From Poa pratensis (lineage: Eukaryota; Streptophyta; Magnoliopsida; Poales; Poaceae), in assembly GCA_947311845.1 (NCBI GenBank), contig CAMZMU010000111.1, positions 26,059,399 to 26,123,398 on the forward strand: 64,000 bases of DNA. The letters run 5' to 3'. The position numbers and the translations under genes were made by a program. This document shows positions 12,393 to 22,529 of the stretch, piece by piece. The stretch's first letter is position 1. Every line of letters begins with the position of its first letter. The notes under the pieces are model-generated. The model saw nothing but the letters and a program-made list of their open reading frames with translations, was not told where the DNA came from and did not search any database.

Positions 12393-13603
12393 TAAAAAAG
12401 ACTGCAGCGGTTGATCATCGAATCTACATGGAAGCCCCTCAGCCACTCAATGGGCCAAAGCCCGGCTAGCTAGCGAGGTAACGTGCGACTATTTTTCCAG
12501 GCAGGATCTCTCCCTACGGTCCAATAAGGATGAGGAAGGTGGCTTAGAATGGCCTGACGACCGGTGGTCTTGGTGGATAATTTGGTGAAAAACTTCAAAA
12601 AAAAAAGAAGGATACTTCGGTGAAAATCAAAAAAAGTACCGTTGAAATCAGAAAAATACAAAACCAATCCCAGATTATCATGAAATATTAATAAAAATAG
12701 GAGTAAGCTTAGGAAATAAATAAATCTAATGAAAGTATAGAGAGCCGAGAAAAAATATGTGGAATACTTCTATTTTCTCAATAAACTGGCCGGGGATCGA
12801 TAAAATAGAGACACCTCCTTTGGTAGGGTAGGGGTGTATCTTCTACCACTGGCCTGTTTTTACCTAGTTTTTCATATTTGCTAACACCGAGCCCATATGT
12901 TGCCATGAGAAACACCTAAAAAGGCAAGGGTTTGGTGGACGATGCTAAATTCTAGAGTAAAATTTTGAGTTGAAGTGTCATCCTTTATTGTTTATCTGCG
13001 TCAGTTACAAGAATGCTGCCCGGTGAGAGTAAAAGTGTACTTTTATATTTGTGTTTTTGCAATACTGTTGGTCCCATATATAAATGCAATAGTGTATATA
13101 TATGTTTCTTTTTTGTGGATTACCAACTCCAAGATTTATAAGTTGGAAAGATTCTTCCACAAGAAGGGATGGATTCTCCGCACTCTGGCAACTACCACTC
13201 AAGATTTCTCCTTCTAGAGGTCGAGAAATCTCCACCTCGGAGACCAGAGACTCAAAAGCCAAGCGCGAAGGATTTATAAAGAAGCAAAGTTCGACGAGAC
13301 TCAAGAATTCACAAAAAGTTATACTAGGCTGTAGGCAGTGAAGCAATTAGCATCCTTGTCCATGTTAGCTGCTGACGGTTCTATGTAATTTCGCCCAAGA
13401 AACTACCATATCTTACAGTAAGACACAAAGGCGCATGCATCACACCACCATGCACACGCGTGTGACTGAAGAACTTAGACCAGGACTGATGATTATTTTA
13501 AACGGGCCGGTGTTAATTGATCTCTGACAGGACTAAATTAATACCTTTTTTTTTTACATTTGTGGAGTTCCATGTAATTTACCTCAGGAAAAGTCATGAT
13601 CCC
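12393..13603. other. intergenic, no gene recognised
   Basis: AT-rich sequence upstream of WAK1. No coding frame with a recognisable motif was seen. From about 13550 it resembles the WAK2 upstream region (near 22290), so it is part of the duplicated block. Confidence 0.5.
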
Positions 13604-13721
13604 GCCACTTACGGCTTGGTGTGCGTCTCTACCGCATAATTCCTGGGTCTTCTGATGCCCGTCTTTTAATACAAAATTTCAGGTGGGCTATTCGCCCTCC
13701 GTTGTTGCGCTCAAAAAATAA
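13604..13721 (+). mobile_element. 118-bp retroposed insert with 15-bp target duplication
   Basis: The 15-bp direct repeat aaaagtcatgatccc at 13589-13603 and 13722-13736 brackets 118 bp that end in an A-rich stretch (tcaaaaaataaa). That is the signature of LINE-mediated retroposition: either a severely 5'-truncated LINE or a SINE. The homologous region upstream of WAK2 (near 22310, aaaatcatgatcag) lacks the insert and serves as an empty site. Confidence 0.72.
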
Positions 13722-13980
13722 AAAAGTCATGATCCCATCGACTCTTTTTCTTCATGGGGGTAAAAAGCTAACTAAAAAGTGCCATCTAGATAGATTGTTC
13801 CACCTAAATTACTCAGGCGGCAGTAATTTATTGAGTCACTTATTTAGATAGTGCTCGTGGAGCGAACAAGCACCAACTCCGCGTGCTAATCAGTTCGCTA
13901 AACACTAGAGTACATTGAACAGATGGATATGTATATATTTCTCTCCCGACGTGCATTGAGGTAACAAATTAAGTATCGAG

Positions 13981-15707
13981 ATGACAAGGTCAAGGTCGTC
14001 GTGGTCTGGGAGAACTGCAATGTTCTATTGTGCTGCTGTGGTTGCCGCGCTTCTGCTGCTGCCGCTGCCGTTGAGCGCCGTCGCCCGGGCACCGGCTGCA
14101 GCAGCTACCGGCGTGAGGACTAAGTGCACCAGCCACTGCGGCAATATCAGCATCCCATACCCGTTCGGAGTGGAGCCTGGCTGCTACCACGACGGCGGCT
14201 TCAACCTCACCTGCAACCACTCCTACAGCCCGCCCCAGCTGTTCCTCGGCGACGGCACCGTGCAGGTGCTTGACATCGATCTGCCCAACGGCACGGTGCG
14301 TGTCAACAGCAGCGCCATCTATCTGGATACTAATGACGGAAACATCACGTGGCGCGCCGGCGGCCCGGGATACGCCGCCGACGGGCCATACTTTTTAGCC
14401 GGAGGGCGGAACAACTTACTAGCACTCGGCTGCAACATCCAAGTCATCCTCCTGGGAGAAAATGACACCCTTGTTAGCTCTTGCTCTCCTTTCTGCCTGG
14501 GAGATAATGGTGCACTAGATATTGGCCCTAACCTAGGTGTGCCTACCTGCTCCGGCATCGGCTGTTGCCAGGCAACCATACTTGAGGGTCGCGCTTCCTA
14601 CACACTCAAGGCTGGCGGGATTGGTACCAATTCTGGATCATCATACAATAACGAAGTGTTGATGGTGGCATCTGACTATTTCTTTAACATCACAGATTAT
14701 TATTTCTTTTACCCAACGGTCCCTGCCATGCTCGACTGGACAATCAACACCGCGGTATGTCATACCAATGGGTTTTCGCCATCCTGCCGTAGTAAACACA
14801 GCTTTTGTCACAACTATACCACCGTTGATCTTAATCCTGCTGATTATGATGGTCCTGGTTTTGTTGATCATGGGCATAACTGTTTGTGTTCTGGTGGATT
14901 CCAAGGCAACCCATACATCTCTCATGGCTGCTATGGTAATTATACACTGCTTAAAAAGTATTTTCTATCATAATGCTTAAACCACTTTACTTTAGCGAGT
15001 GACCATGTGAAATTAATTGATGTATTTTTTTGAGAGAAAAAATTTATAGTCTTATATAACTATATGACAAAGCAATGGGTATGCAGAGGTGTATTATGGA
15101 TAATATAATCTTCAGGCAGGAAAACGTTTAATAGAGTTATTCAATATGATGTATAAATAAGGGAGTTTCTATATCGTAGTCGCCTAATGAAGAGCTATTT
15201 CTCAATCAACGGAGTCATATAAATATCCAAATCTATTTATTTTTTCTTCCTTGCATACATGAACCATCAACGGTATAATACATTAATTGAGTTTCTCCTG
15301 ATACTGCGATATGTCCAGATATAAATGAGTGTGATCGTGAGGACATCTACCCATGCTATGGAAATTGCAAAAACACAAACGGAGGATATGATTGCCAGTG
15401 CCCTCTTGGCTTCAAGGGCAAACACAAACGGTGGGGGTGGCCCACGTGGCCACAGTACCTGGCCACGTGGGACCCACCATCTTGGCACTCGAGGCTCCGT
15501 TGTCGTCGATCTTTTCTCCACCGACTTCGTCTTGACCTAAAACCGACTATAAAAATAGTCCCCGAGGTTCTTCGGAGAGGAGCGCCGCACAAACACAGAA
15601 ATCACGAAACAGAGATCAGGAGCTGCAGATTGGAGGGGGAAAACTCCGGCGGGGCGCTGCCGGAGAGGTCTCCACCTTCTCCAACGACATCTCCATCAAC
15701 TCCATGA
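13981..15707 (+). pseudogene. WAK1: 5' part of a wall-associated receptor kinase gene, truncated
   Basis: Exon 1 (13981-14935, donor GTAATT) encodes a hydrophobic signal peptide and a cysteine-rich GUB_WAK galacturonan-binding domain (CGNISIPYPFGVEPGC near residue 53; GCCQ; CLCSGGFQGNPYISHGC at the end). Exon 2 starts at 15319 with an EGF-like segment (DINECDRE, GGYDCQCPLGF). At about 15422 similarity to WAK2 stops and LTR-like sequence begins, so the second EGF exon, the transmembrane segment and the kinase are missing. The spliced frame stays open into the LTR debris to a TGA at 15705-15707, predicting 447 aa with a transposon-encoded tail. Intact WAKs are plasma-membrane receptors linking cell-wall pectin to a cytoplasmic kinase. 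This copy could at most make a secreted ectodomain; more likely it is a pseudogene. Confidence 0.8.
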
Positions 15708-16800
15708 TGAAGAGGCAGTAGTCCACCCCTGGACTATGAGTTTGTGGAAGTAACTTTAACTTATGTATCTCTCTCTCTTGTGCTTCACTAATTAGCACCG
15801 TATGAGCTGCCGAACATGATTACGGTCACCTATGTAATACCTTTGTGGTGGATCTTTATGAGTTAATATATGTGTGAGATTGCAATTGTTTTACTTCAGT
15901 TATGAAAATAGATGCATATTATGTACCCCGTTCTTATTAACTTGTTATGATCAAGCATGTTTATGAGAGCGTGTGAGGGGGAACGTGTGCATTAGATGGA
16001 GTAACGGGGGTGGCTAGTGCGGTGAACGTGAGAGAAAGTTCCGCGATCCACTTGGGTGTTTTACATTACTTTGTTGCCTCACTAGGGATAAAAAGAAATA
16101 TCTTGCTACCGGCGATGTGGGTGTGACCATGCCACTACTCCATGACTAGATCTAGCATGTTCTTATTTCAATTTCATGTCATGAAACTTATTGCTATGCT
16201 CTGATTTATCTTAATACTAAGGTGTTATGATTTAGTTCGCATCTTAGTGGAGTATAAGAGAGATTAATAACCAAAAGATCTTTATGTTAGGACGTGATGC
16301 CACTATGATTAATAACTTGTCATGAAACTTTGTTGCAATCTCATATGTTAACTTTTGTGTTCCATTGTCCACCACATCATTAAAGAGAGAGTGCATTTGT
16401 GAAACCATGAACCCCGGTCCATTTTTAATCATAAGAAACAACTTTCCTACAACTTTCACCCACTTTTTATTTTCAGCCATAATTAAATCTGAAAATACAA
16501 AAATACTTTTGCATCTTTCATTCATCATATAAAACCCAAAAATATAATTTCTCACTGTTTCCATCATCCTTGCATATTTATTTATCATCATTGCATTTTT
16601 GTTTATTGTTTTGTATTCATAACTTACTCACACCTTGTGCTTGACAACCACTTGGTGAGGTTGAGGGCACAAAGCAATTTATCTTTGTTTGCAGGTTTCC
16701 AAGGGAAGGATAAGGAGGTAAAGCTTCCACTACTGATTCCCCGGGAGTTCGATATAAACCCTCGAGTCACCTTAGTGGAGAAAATTGTCTTGCCCGTACT
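15423..16800. repeat. LTR-retrotransposon fragment (LTR 3' part and leader-like), non-coding
   Basis: The segment starts abruptly inside WAK1 exon 2. It has paired CACGTGG boxes (15443-15475), a TATA-like actataaaaatag near 15546 and long non-coding AT-rich sequence. It breaks off at about 16800 against copia integrase sequence. The layout resembles a Triticeae LTR promoter plus leader, recognised by general appearance only. No primer binding site or LTR pair was found. Confidence 0.5.
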
Positions 16801-17790
16801 ACACACTCTGCTATTGGGGTCTCAACCTACGCCTTTGAGGGCTATCACGTGCACGCGCTGCTTGACAGGATTGTAGACACGATACGCTGCCGAGCCGGGC
16901 TCGTACCCAAGGAGCACCATGGGCATGCTCCGATCGTCCAGCTTCGATGGATTGGGCTTCGTGACCTTCATGTGCGCCACGCAGCCAAAGACACGAAGAT
17001 AGCTTACATCAGGCTTGTATCCATGCCATACCTCGAAGGGAGTCATGTCGTCCACGCTTTTCGTTGGCGATCTATTCAGCCGGTGGTGACCGCCTCGCCC
17101 CAGAACCTCGCCGGGATCGCCTTCGCCTTCATCAGGCTACGTGCGGTGGGCACGATCGTCTGAATGCGCCGTTCGACGACGCCGTTCTGTTGGGGAGAAT
17201 ACGGCGCCGTCAGCTGCCTTCTGATCCCCTCTTCTGCGCAGTACTCGGCGAACGTTGCCACCGTGAACTCGCCGCCGCGGTTTGTGCGGAGCAGCCGCAG
17301 CTTCCGTCCCGTCTCCACCTCCACGCCTGCTCTGAAGCGCTTGATGGCTGTGGGTGCCTGGTCCTTCGTTGCCAGGAGCGTGAGCCACATGTAGCGGATC
17401 TTGTCGTCGATGAGCAGCGTCGCCCAGCCGGCGTCGCTGGCGAGATGGACCACAAAGGTCCCCGTGCATCAGGTCGAGCAGGCCTTCAGCTTGTTTCTTG
17501 GCCTGCTGCGGGAAGGAGGTGCGGCACTGCTTTCCTGCCAGGCAGCTGTCACAAACCTGCTTGGCGTGATCGATTTGCGACAGTCCACGAACCATGCCGT
17601 GTCGAGAAAGCCGTCGGAGCGCGTCGAAGTTGAGGTGGCCGTAGCGTGCGTGCCACCTCCAGGAGATGTCGTCGTGCACCGCTGCGAGGCACACTGGCCT
17701 GGCGATGTCTAGCGTGACGACGTACAGGCGGATCCGTGGCGGATACCACTTCTCAGAAAACGAACTCTGAAACTCACTCGAAGACACACG
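16801..17790 (-). pseudogene. Ty1/copia gag-pre-integrase and integrase fragment
   Basis: On the minus strand the gag-pre-integrase motif is seen (WHARYGHLNFDALRRL, CDSCLAGKQ), then the integrase core (DDKIRYMWL, RGGEFT, SPQQNGVVER) and the downstream TPFEVWHGYKPDVSYLRVFGC block. The frame shifts by one base near 17455 and again between 17076 and 17055. The second catalytic aspartate of the integrase triad is replaced: LRTDxG reads LRTNRG. The fragment stops at 16801 against unrelated LTR sequence. It belongs to a different insertion from the plus-strand copia piece at 11159, as its orientation is opposite. Confidence 0.85.
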
Positions 17791-17883
17791 ATGAACTCAG
17801 AGGTTTTGGTGCTGCGTGCAACTTGCAGCGTTTTCTGTTCTTTCCATTACTTATAGCTCGAGAAGAAAAACGACTAACAGCTA

Positions 17884-17943
17884 CTCCCTCCGTTCCAAAT
17901 TAGATGTCTTCCATGGAAGACATCTAATTTGGAACGGAGGGAG
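17884..17943. mobile_element. Stowaway-type MITE, 60-bp perfect palindrome
   Basis: CTCCCTCCGTTCC at one end and its exact reverse complement at the other are typical Stowaway (Tc1/mariner) termini. TA duplications flank it at 17882-17883 and 17944-17945. The two 28-base arms match perfectly around a central CATG, leaving no unique interior. Confidence 0.85.
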
Positions 17944-17945
17944 TA

Positions 17946-18526
17946 GATCCTACAAACTAGGATAGGACCGAGTTCAGAACGTGCCATCCCACGATCACTC
18001 TGTCCACGTCCATCTACTGCGCGTCGACCACGTACATCTCGCCATGCCATCCCATAGCGCACGCCGCCTACGCCTACTCGATCGCTACCTCGAACAGACT
18101 CGAGATGCGACCGTTATTCAAACAAACTGAAATTGTTCGACAGTTTCTACAGTAACTGTCGTCTGCTGTTCGTCAGGGTTATTCAACAACGACAACTTCC
18201 TGGGCAGCGATACAGCAGCCGGAACGACGGCGCTGGCCCCCGTCCACGCGAGGCATCGAAGATCCTGAACTTCTTTGGCGCCACCGACGGCAGGTACCGA
18301 TCGCCCATCACGAGGCATTCCAGCGGCTCGTGTGGCGGCTGCGTGATTTTTGTGAGTTGGTCGTCTCTGCCGCGCTCGTGCAGGTGCCGACGAACGCCTG
18401 CCGTGCGCTCTCGGTGCGTTCCCTGGAGGCCTGGAGGAGGAGAATCCCTGTTAGTCTGTTAACTGCCGTGGCTAATTGAGCAGAGTCCCTCTCCTGAACC
18501 GAACGCTAAAACGGGCGCGCGGTTTA
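17946..18526. other. junction and U1 copy A upstream region
   Basis: 17946-18180 is unrecognised sequence, possibly the flank or LTR of the copia fragment. From about 18190 it matches the region downstream of WAK2 and upstream of U1 copy C (26110-26155 plus 28508-28830), interrupted there by a LINE. No coding sequence was recognised. Confidence 0.5.
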
Positions 18527-18578
18527 GTACCACCTCGGCAGCTGAGTCGCCTTGGGGTACGGAGGGGCGCCTACATAG
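18527..18578 (+). promoter_or_regulatory. snRNA promoter elements of U1 copy A
   Basis: GTACCACCTCG at 18527-18537 matches 9 of 11 positions of the plant snRNA upstream element RTCCCACATCG. A TATA-like tacatag starts at 18572, with 34 bases between, the spacing known for Pol II-transcribed plant snRNA genes (about 24 for Pol III). AGCCCA follows, resembling the monocot snRNA promoter motif RGCCCR. Confidence 0.72.
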
Positions 18579-18602
18579 GCAGCCCATGAGGCAACGTCCA
18601 AC

Positions 18603-18764
18603 TCACTTACCTGGACGGGGTCGACGGCCGATCAGGAAGGGCCGTGGCATAGATCAATGGCTCGCATTGCATGTGGCGAGCGCGTTGGTATACCATCTCC
18701 CCTAGTGGGAGAGTGGACGTCGTAATTTGTGTTAGAGGGGGTACGCGTTCACGCGGCCCCTACC
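18603..18764 (+). ncRNA. U1: U1 snRNA gene, copy A (variant)
   Basis: This matches U1 snRNA along its length: the 5' splice-site recognition sequence ACTTACCTG at 18605, the stem-loop I region with GATCA..AAGG (gatcaggaagg), stem-loop II, stem-loop III, an Sm-like AATTTGTG and the terminal GGGG..CGCG..CCCC hairpin. A 3' box (AAGTTCAA) follows just downstream. Differences from copies B and C: the stem-loop II loop reads ATTGCATGTG instead of ATTGCACTTG (the U1A protein site), and the Sm region reads AATTTGTGTT instead of AATTTGTGG. It may be a divergent or non-functional variant. Confidence 0.85.
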
Positions 18765-19109
18765 AATTCTCCAAGTTCAAACATAATATTTACAAAATTC
18801 AAAGAAAATCTATCAGGACTTCAGGACTATGTATGTATATTATGCCAATCCTTCTTTTCAGAAGCAATTCGTTCTGGCATAAGTCATGACACATCTAAAT
18901 GGTGTTTGCTGTGTACATGCTGTCATACATGGGGGAAGGCTACAAACATATTTCAGGTTTTATTCTAGTAACTGGACAAGTTGACATAGATTTACAGCCG
19001 CAGGTTTTGTCCATGTTGGTCAGTTTCTCGAGAGATGACAGAGTTTGGCTAATGCATCATCAGTGGCTGCAGGGGTGCAGTGGCGCTACTGTTCTCAAGA
19101 GGCGCCTTC

Positions 19110-19389
19110 AGGATGTCATCACTCTTCAGGAGGCGCCGCCTTCAGGGGGCACAACATACATTATTGTATCGACAAAAATTTAGCAAGAGAAAGCTAGTGA
19201 AATAGGCACAAAGGGCGCCCCTAACTTATCGGCGATCTAAAATGGCCTTTCTTTAAATCAGGAGGGTTTTTTTTTTGCCAGTGTAGTTTTTTAAGCCACT
19301 TGTCAACACACTGCAAGTGAAACGCATGTTTGCACGGAATAGTATTTATCTGATCTCCATCATCATATGCAGTTAAGCATATATGGCAC
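19110..19389 (-). pseudogene. RING-H2 gene 3' exons, degenerate copy A
   Basis: On the minus strand 19389-19279 corresponds to exon 5 of the intact RING gene at 32478-36384. It encodes the first part of a RING-H2 finger (CHICLTAYDDGD, CKHAFHLQC, DKWLKKLHW). The 5' splice donor after the exon is lost (AGGTAA has become TGGCAA). The last exon, which should supply CPLC near 19130, is partly deleted. Without its final zinc ligands and its upstream exons it cannot make a ligase. About 340 bases separate it from U1 copy A; nothing was recognised in that gap except duplicated flank. Confidence 0.82.
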
Positions 19390-20290
19390 CTGAATGAACA
19401 AAGGGTGCAGGGCAACATTTCAGTGTTTGAGGACCTCTCTGAATGAACCAAGGGTGCAGGGCGCAAAAGGCGAGTCTGAAGAATACCAAGTGCTAACTTG
19501 CAATACCATATCTCAAGATTTCTGAAGGGCGACTTATGAATAGCCTTATGGAGAGGAGCAACATAGAATCTTCCCAATTATGACAACACTGTTATCCCCC
19601 TTTACAGGCGTAAAAGCAAAATGGGCAAAGTATTCTAAAAAAAAAGTGCAAAATGGCAAAGTTAGCAAACTATGTATAGTAACAGTAATAAGAGAAACTG
19701 AATGCAGCTAATTCAAGATTTTAACACTTATCTAGGTATGTCCGGAAGACTGCTAGGATTATGCAGAAAATGCTTTGCTCTCTAAAATGCTAAGAATGCC
19801 CATGCCCATGCAGAAAATGCTTAGCTACCTAAGGAAATCGTCAGAAACTGTATTTTAACCTTTTACGTTTGCATATTTAGTTTGTGGTGGTTACTCTTCC
19901 ATGTGTGATGACTCATGACTGGATGTCAGTAGTTTTGATTTGAGGAAATAAAGCATAATAAGCATTCAGCAATGTGTTTCACTGTTTCAGTATAGATTCA
20001 CAAAAGAATGTTTTGTATTTCTGTAGTTCTTGAGATCATACCCCAAGTTCAATCCTCTGGTCTGGATTGTATATAGGTCATAGTGTAGTCTGGCCACCGA
20101 AATGTAGTCACTCGCAACCAGAGCCAGGATTAAAACAAGAATCGTATTTGCTTCAAGAACTGCCTGGAGGAGCAGGAAGACATGCCACATATGACAAGGC
20201 GACCAGCGGCCCATACAGTGATCCCAGTGCAGTGCAGAGGAATACAACTGCAAGATACAGCAGTCGTGATGGCAACTTCACAATCAGTTA
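19390..20290. other. duplicated non-coding block: RING intron-like plus WAK 3' flank-like
   Basis: 19390-19830 resembles RING intron 4 (compare 33190-33390). 19850-20290 resembles the sequence downstream of WAK2 (25690-26060). The same two pieces recur at 29741-30600. No coding potential was recognised. Confidence 0.65.
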
Positions 20291-20440
20291 AGAAGAAATG
20301 GCTCTACTGCACCGTTCGCTTGTCATTCTTTGGCGCCGCCGCCTACAGTACCGATCACACGTCCCGAGGGATTTTTCTGGTTTGGTCATCGTTGTCGAAG
20401 CAGCATCAATGGCCAGTCGCTAGGGCACTTCCGCACTGGG

Positions 20441-20448
20441 CATGTTTG
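20441..20448. other. empty hAT target site
   Basis: A single catgtttg sits here in sequence homologous to 30760-31570, where the same 8 bp is duplicated around a hAT element. It documents the pre-insertion state. Confidence 0.85.
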
Positions 20449-20502
20449 GCCTGCATCTCGGGAGCGATAGTGGCGTGCGTTCCCCGGAGACCTGGACCAT
20501 AC

Positions 20503-20526
20503 ACCCTAGACCCTAAACCCTAAACC
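20503..20526. repeat. telomere-like CCCTAAA insertion
   Basis: Sequence reads accctagaccctaaaccctaaacc: CCCTAGA followed by two CCCTAAA units. The homologous stretch in copy D (about 31605-31620, gacctggacaaaccatag) lacks it, so it is an insertion specific to copy B. Confidence 0.7.
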
Positions 20527-20656
20527 ATAGCGGAGTCCAGGTGAACCTCTGCTCCTTCCGGTGATCGTCCTGGATGCGGAAATCAGATTCCAGACAATCT
20601 GCCGTGGCTAACTATAGTCGCTCCAGAATCCCTCTCCTAATCGAACACGTGGTTTA

Positions 20657-20707
20657 GTACCACCTCGGCAGCTGAGTCGCCTTGGGTCTGGAGGGGCGCC
20701 AACATAG
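20657..20707 (+). promoter_or_regulatory. snRNA promoter elements of U1 copy B
   Basis: The upstream-element match GTACCACCTCG is at 20657-20667. A TATA-like aacatag starts at 20701, 33 bases further, and AGCCCA follows. The arrangement matches the other three U1 copies; here the first base of the TATA-like box differs. Confidence 0.72.
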
Positions 20708-20731
20708 GCAGCCCATGGGGCAAGGTCCAAC

Positions 20732-20893
20732 TCACTTACCTGGACGGGGTTGACGGCCGATCAAGAAGGGCCGTGGCCTTGATCAATGGCTCGCATTGCA
20801 CTTGGCGAGTGTGTTGGTCTACCATCTCCCCCAGTGGGAGAGTGGACGTCGTAATTTGTGGTAGAGGGGGTACGCGTCCGCGCGGCCCCTGCC
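20732..20893 (+). ncRNA. U1: U1 snRNA gene, copy B (canonical-looking)
   Basis: ACTTACCTG (20734) is followed by the stem-loop I GATCAAGAAGG, a well-paired stem-loop II with loop ATTGCACTTG (U1A site), stem-loop III (CTCCC..GGGAG), the Sm site AATTTGTGG and the terminal CGCGTCCGCGCG hairpin. The first two bases before ACTTACCTG are TC rather than the usual AT. The 3' box downstream is weak (aaattaaa rather than AGTNNAA). Its structure is among the two best of the four copies. U1 pairs with 5' splice sites in the spliceosome. Confidence 0.9.
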
Positions 20894-21408
20894 AATTCTC
20901 CAAATTAAAAATTCTGTAAATTCAAACTAAATTCTGGACCAATATGCATCTTTTTATGCGTTTCTCAATGTTGTTGTGAACCCGTTGTGGCTTAATGCAT
21001 TTTTTGCCCATCTTCTTTTGAAATAAAAAGCAGTTATGTCAGTTATGATAGCCTGGCATAAGTCAGTACACATCGAAATGATGTTTCCTCCGAACATAAT
21101 TCATCATTGTCACAGGGAATACTATTGGAATACTTGATATGCTAGAAATTATGTACATGCTGTCATACATGGGGGAATATACATGGGGGAAGGCTACAAA
21201 AGATATATAAAAGTTTGTTATATTCTCGGAACTTGACATGAATCACTTGCGTACAGTCAACAGATTTTGCGCATGGTGATCAGCTCTCTCGAGATATGGC
21301 AGGGTTTGGCTAATGCCTGACTAAATAGCATCATCAATGCCTGCAGGAGTGCATCGGTGCTACTGTCTTCAAGAGGCACCTTCAGAAGGCGAGACGGTTC
21401 TAACGTCT

Positions 21409-21684
21409 TCAGGAGGCGCCGCCTTCGCAGACGTCCCCACGGCACAACGGGCACACCCTAAAGCATGGTATCATTAAGACTTTAGCATGAGGTAGCTAGC
21501 GCGTAGTACGCCCTAATTTATCGGCAATCAAAAGGGACTTTTTATTTCTGCACCAGGAGGGACATATTTGTTTGTTTACCTCTGAACTTCTTTAAGCCAC
21601 TTGTCAACACACTGAAAGTGAAACTCGTGCTTACAGGGGAGGGTTCTTATTTGATCTCCATCCTGATATAAGCAGATATGGCAC
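21409..21684 (-). pseudogene. RING-H2 gene 3' exons, copy B
   Basis: The minus-strand exon 5 equivalent (21684-21580) reads [31 protein letters not shown]. It is two codons shorter than the intact gene but in frame, with the splice donor kept (AGGTAAAC). The final exon (21457-21409) reads [15 protein letters not shown] and stop, identical to the intact gene. All eight zinc ligands are therefore present, but exons 1-4 are missing. A run of 18 A lies just before the exon on the plus strand. It could only be expressed as part of a chimeric transcript. Confidence 0.82.
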
Positions 21685-22529
21685 CTGAAGCAAAAAAAAA
21701 AAAAAAAAAATGGAAACATTTCAGCGTTTGAAGACATCTCTGAATTTAACAGAGGCTGGGTGGCAAAAGGCGAGTCCAAGCAGAATTCCTAGTGCTAACT
21801 TGCAATGCAAAACTATATTTAAGGATTTCTTAAGGGTGACTTATCATAGCCTTATGGAGAGATGTGAATCGTTTTAGCTAAGATACCCTAGGCTTCCCAA
21901 ATGGAGACACGCGTGTACTGTAAATTTGATAAACTAGATCCATATGATACCGTCGGTAACAAGAGTTTTCTTGAATTGAACACACATAGAGAAATTCATT
22001 CGTGTGCGATTTGGGGATTAAACTGCTTGATATGTACTAGTGCAACTAGATCTAGTTGTGACATCCTTGGTGAGGTGGAGGAGGAAGCATCTCAGCGGTG
22101 TACTTGTCCACGATGTTGCCAGCCACGCTTGAGCTGTTGTCCAAGCACTGTCCTTGCATCGCCACCGGCGATTTGTCGAATGTTTGCCGCTGTCTGCGCG
22201 TTTTGTTAACACCAGGACTAAAGGGGGGCGATGTTAACCGATCGGTCTCTCGGGGAAGTTGCTAGCTACATGTTTTGACTTTTGGGGTCTTCTTCCACGT
22301 AATTTCCACCAAAAATCATGATCAGATTGGACCTTTCAGTTCATGCGGGCCAAGCCATATATCTATCGAAGACTGTTCCATTGAAATTACCCAGGCCACA
22401 CATGCTCGTGGAACGAACAAATTAACAGTCACACGCAGACTCGAGCGTGAAAATCAGTTAGCCGAACGCTGGCACGTGAAGAGATATATACAGTGCTTTC
22501 TGTACTTACGTTGAGGCAACCAATAGAAA
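21685..22529. other. RING intron remnant and WAK2 upstream region
   Basis: Up to about 21945 it matches RING intron 4 near 32760-32990; similarity then ends at a duplication breakpoint. 22020-22210 has an open minus frame with no recognisable motif. 22250-22529 is similar to the region before WAK1 and is the likely WAK2 promoter and 5' UTR. Confidence 0.5.

Noticed and set aside
22018..22212. Minus-strand open frame before WAK2
   Set aside because: No motif, no splice or start context, and it is absent from the homologous region before WAK1 as far as could be seen.
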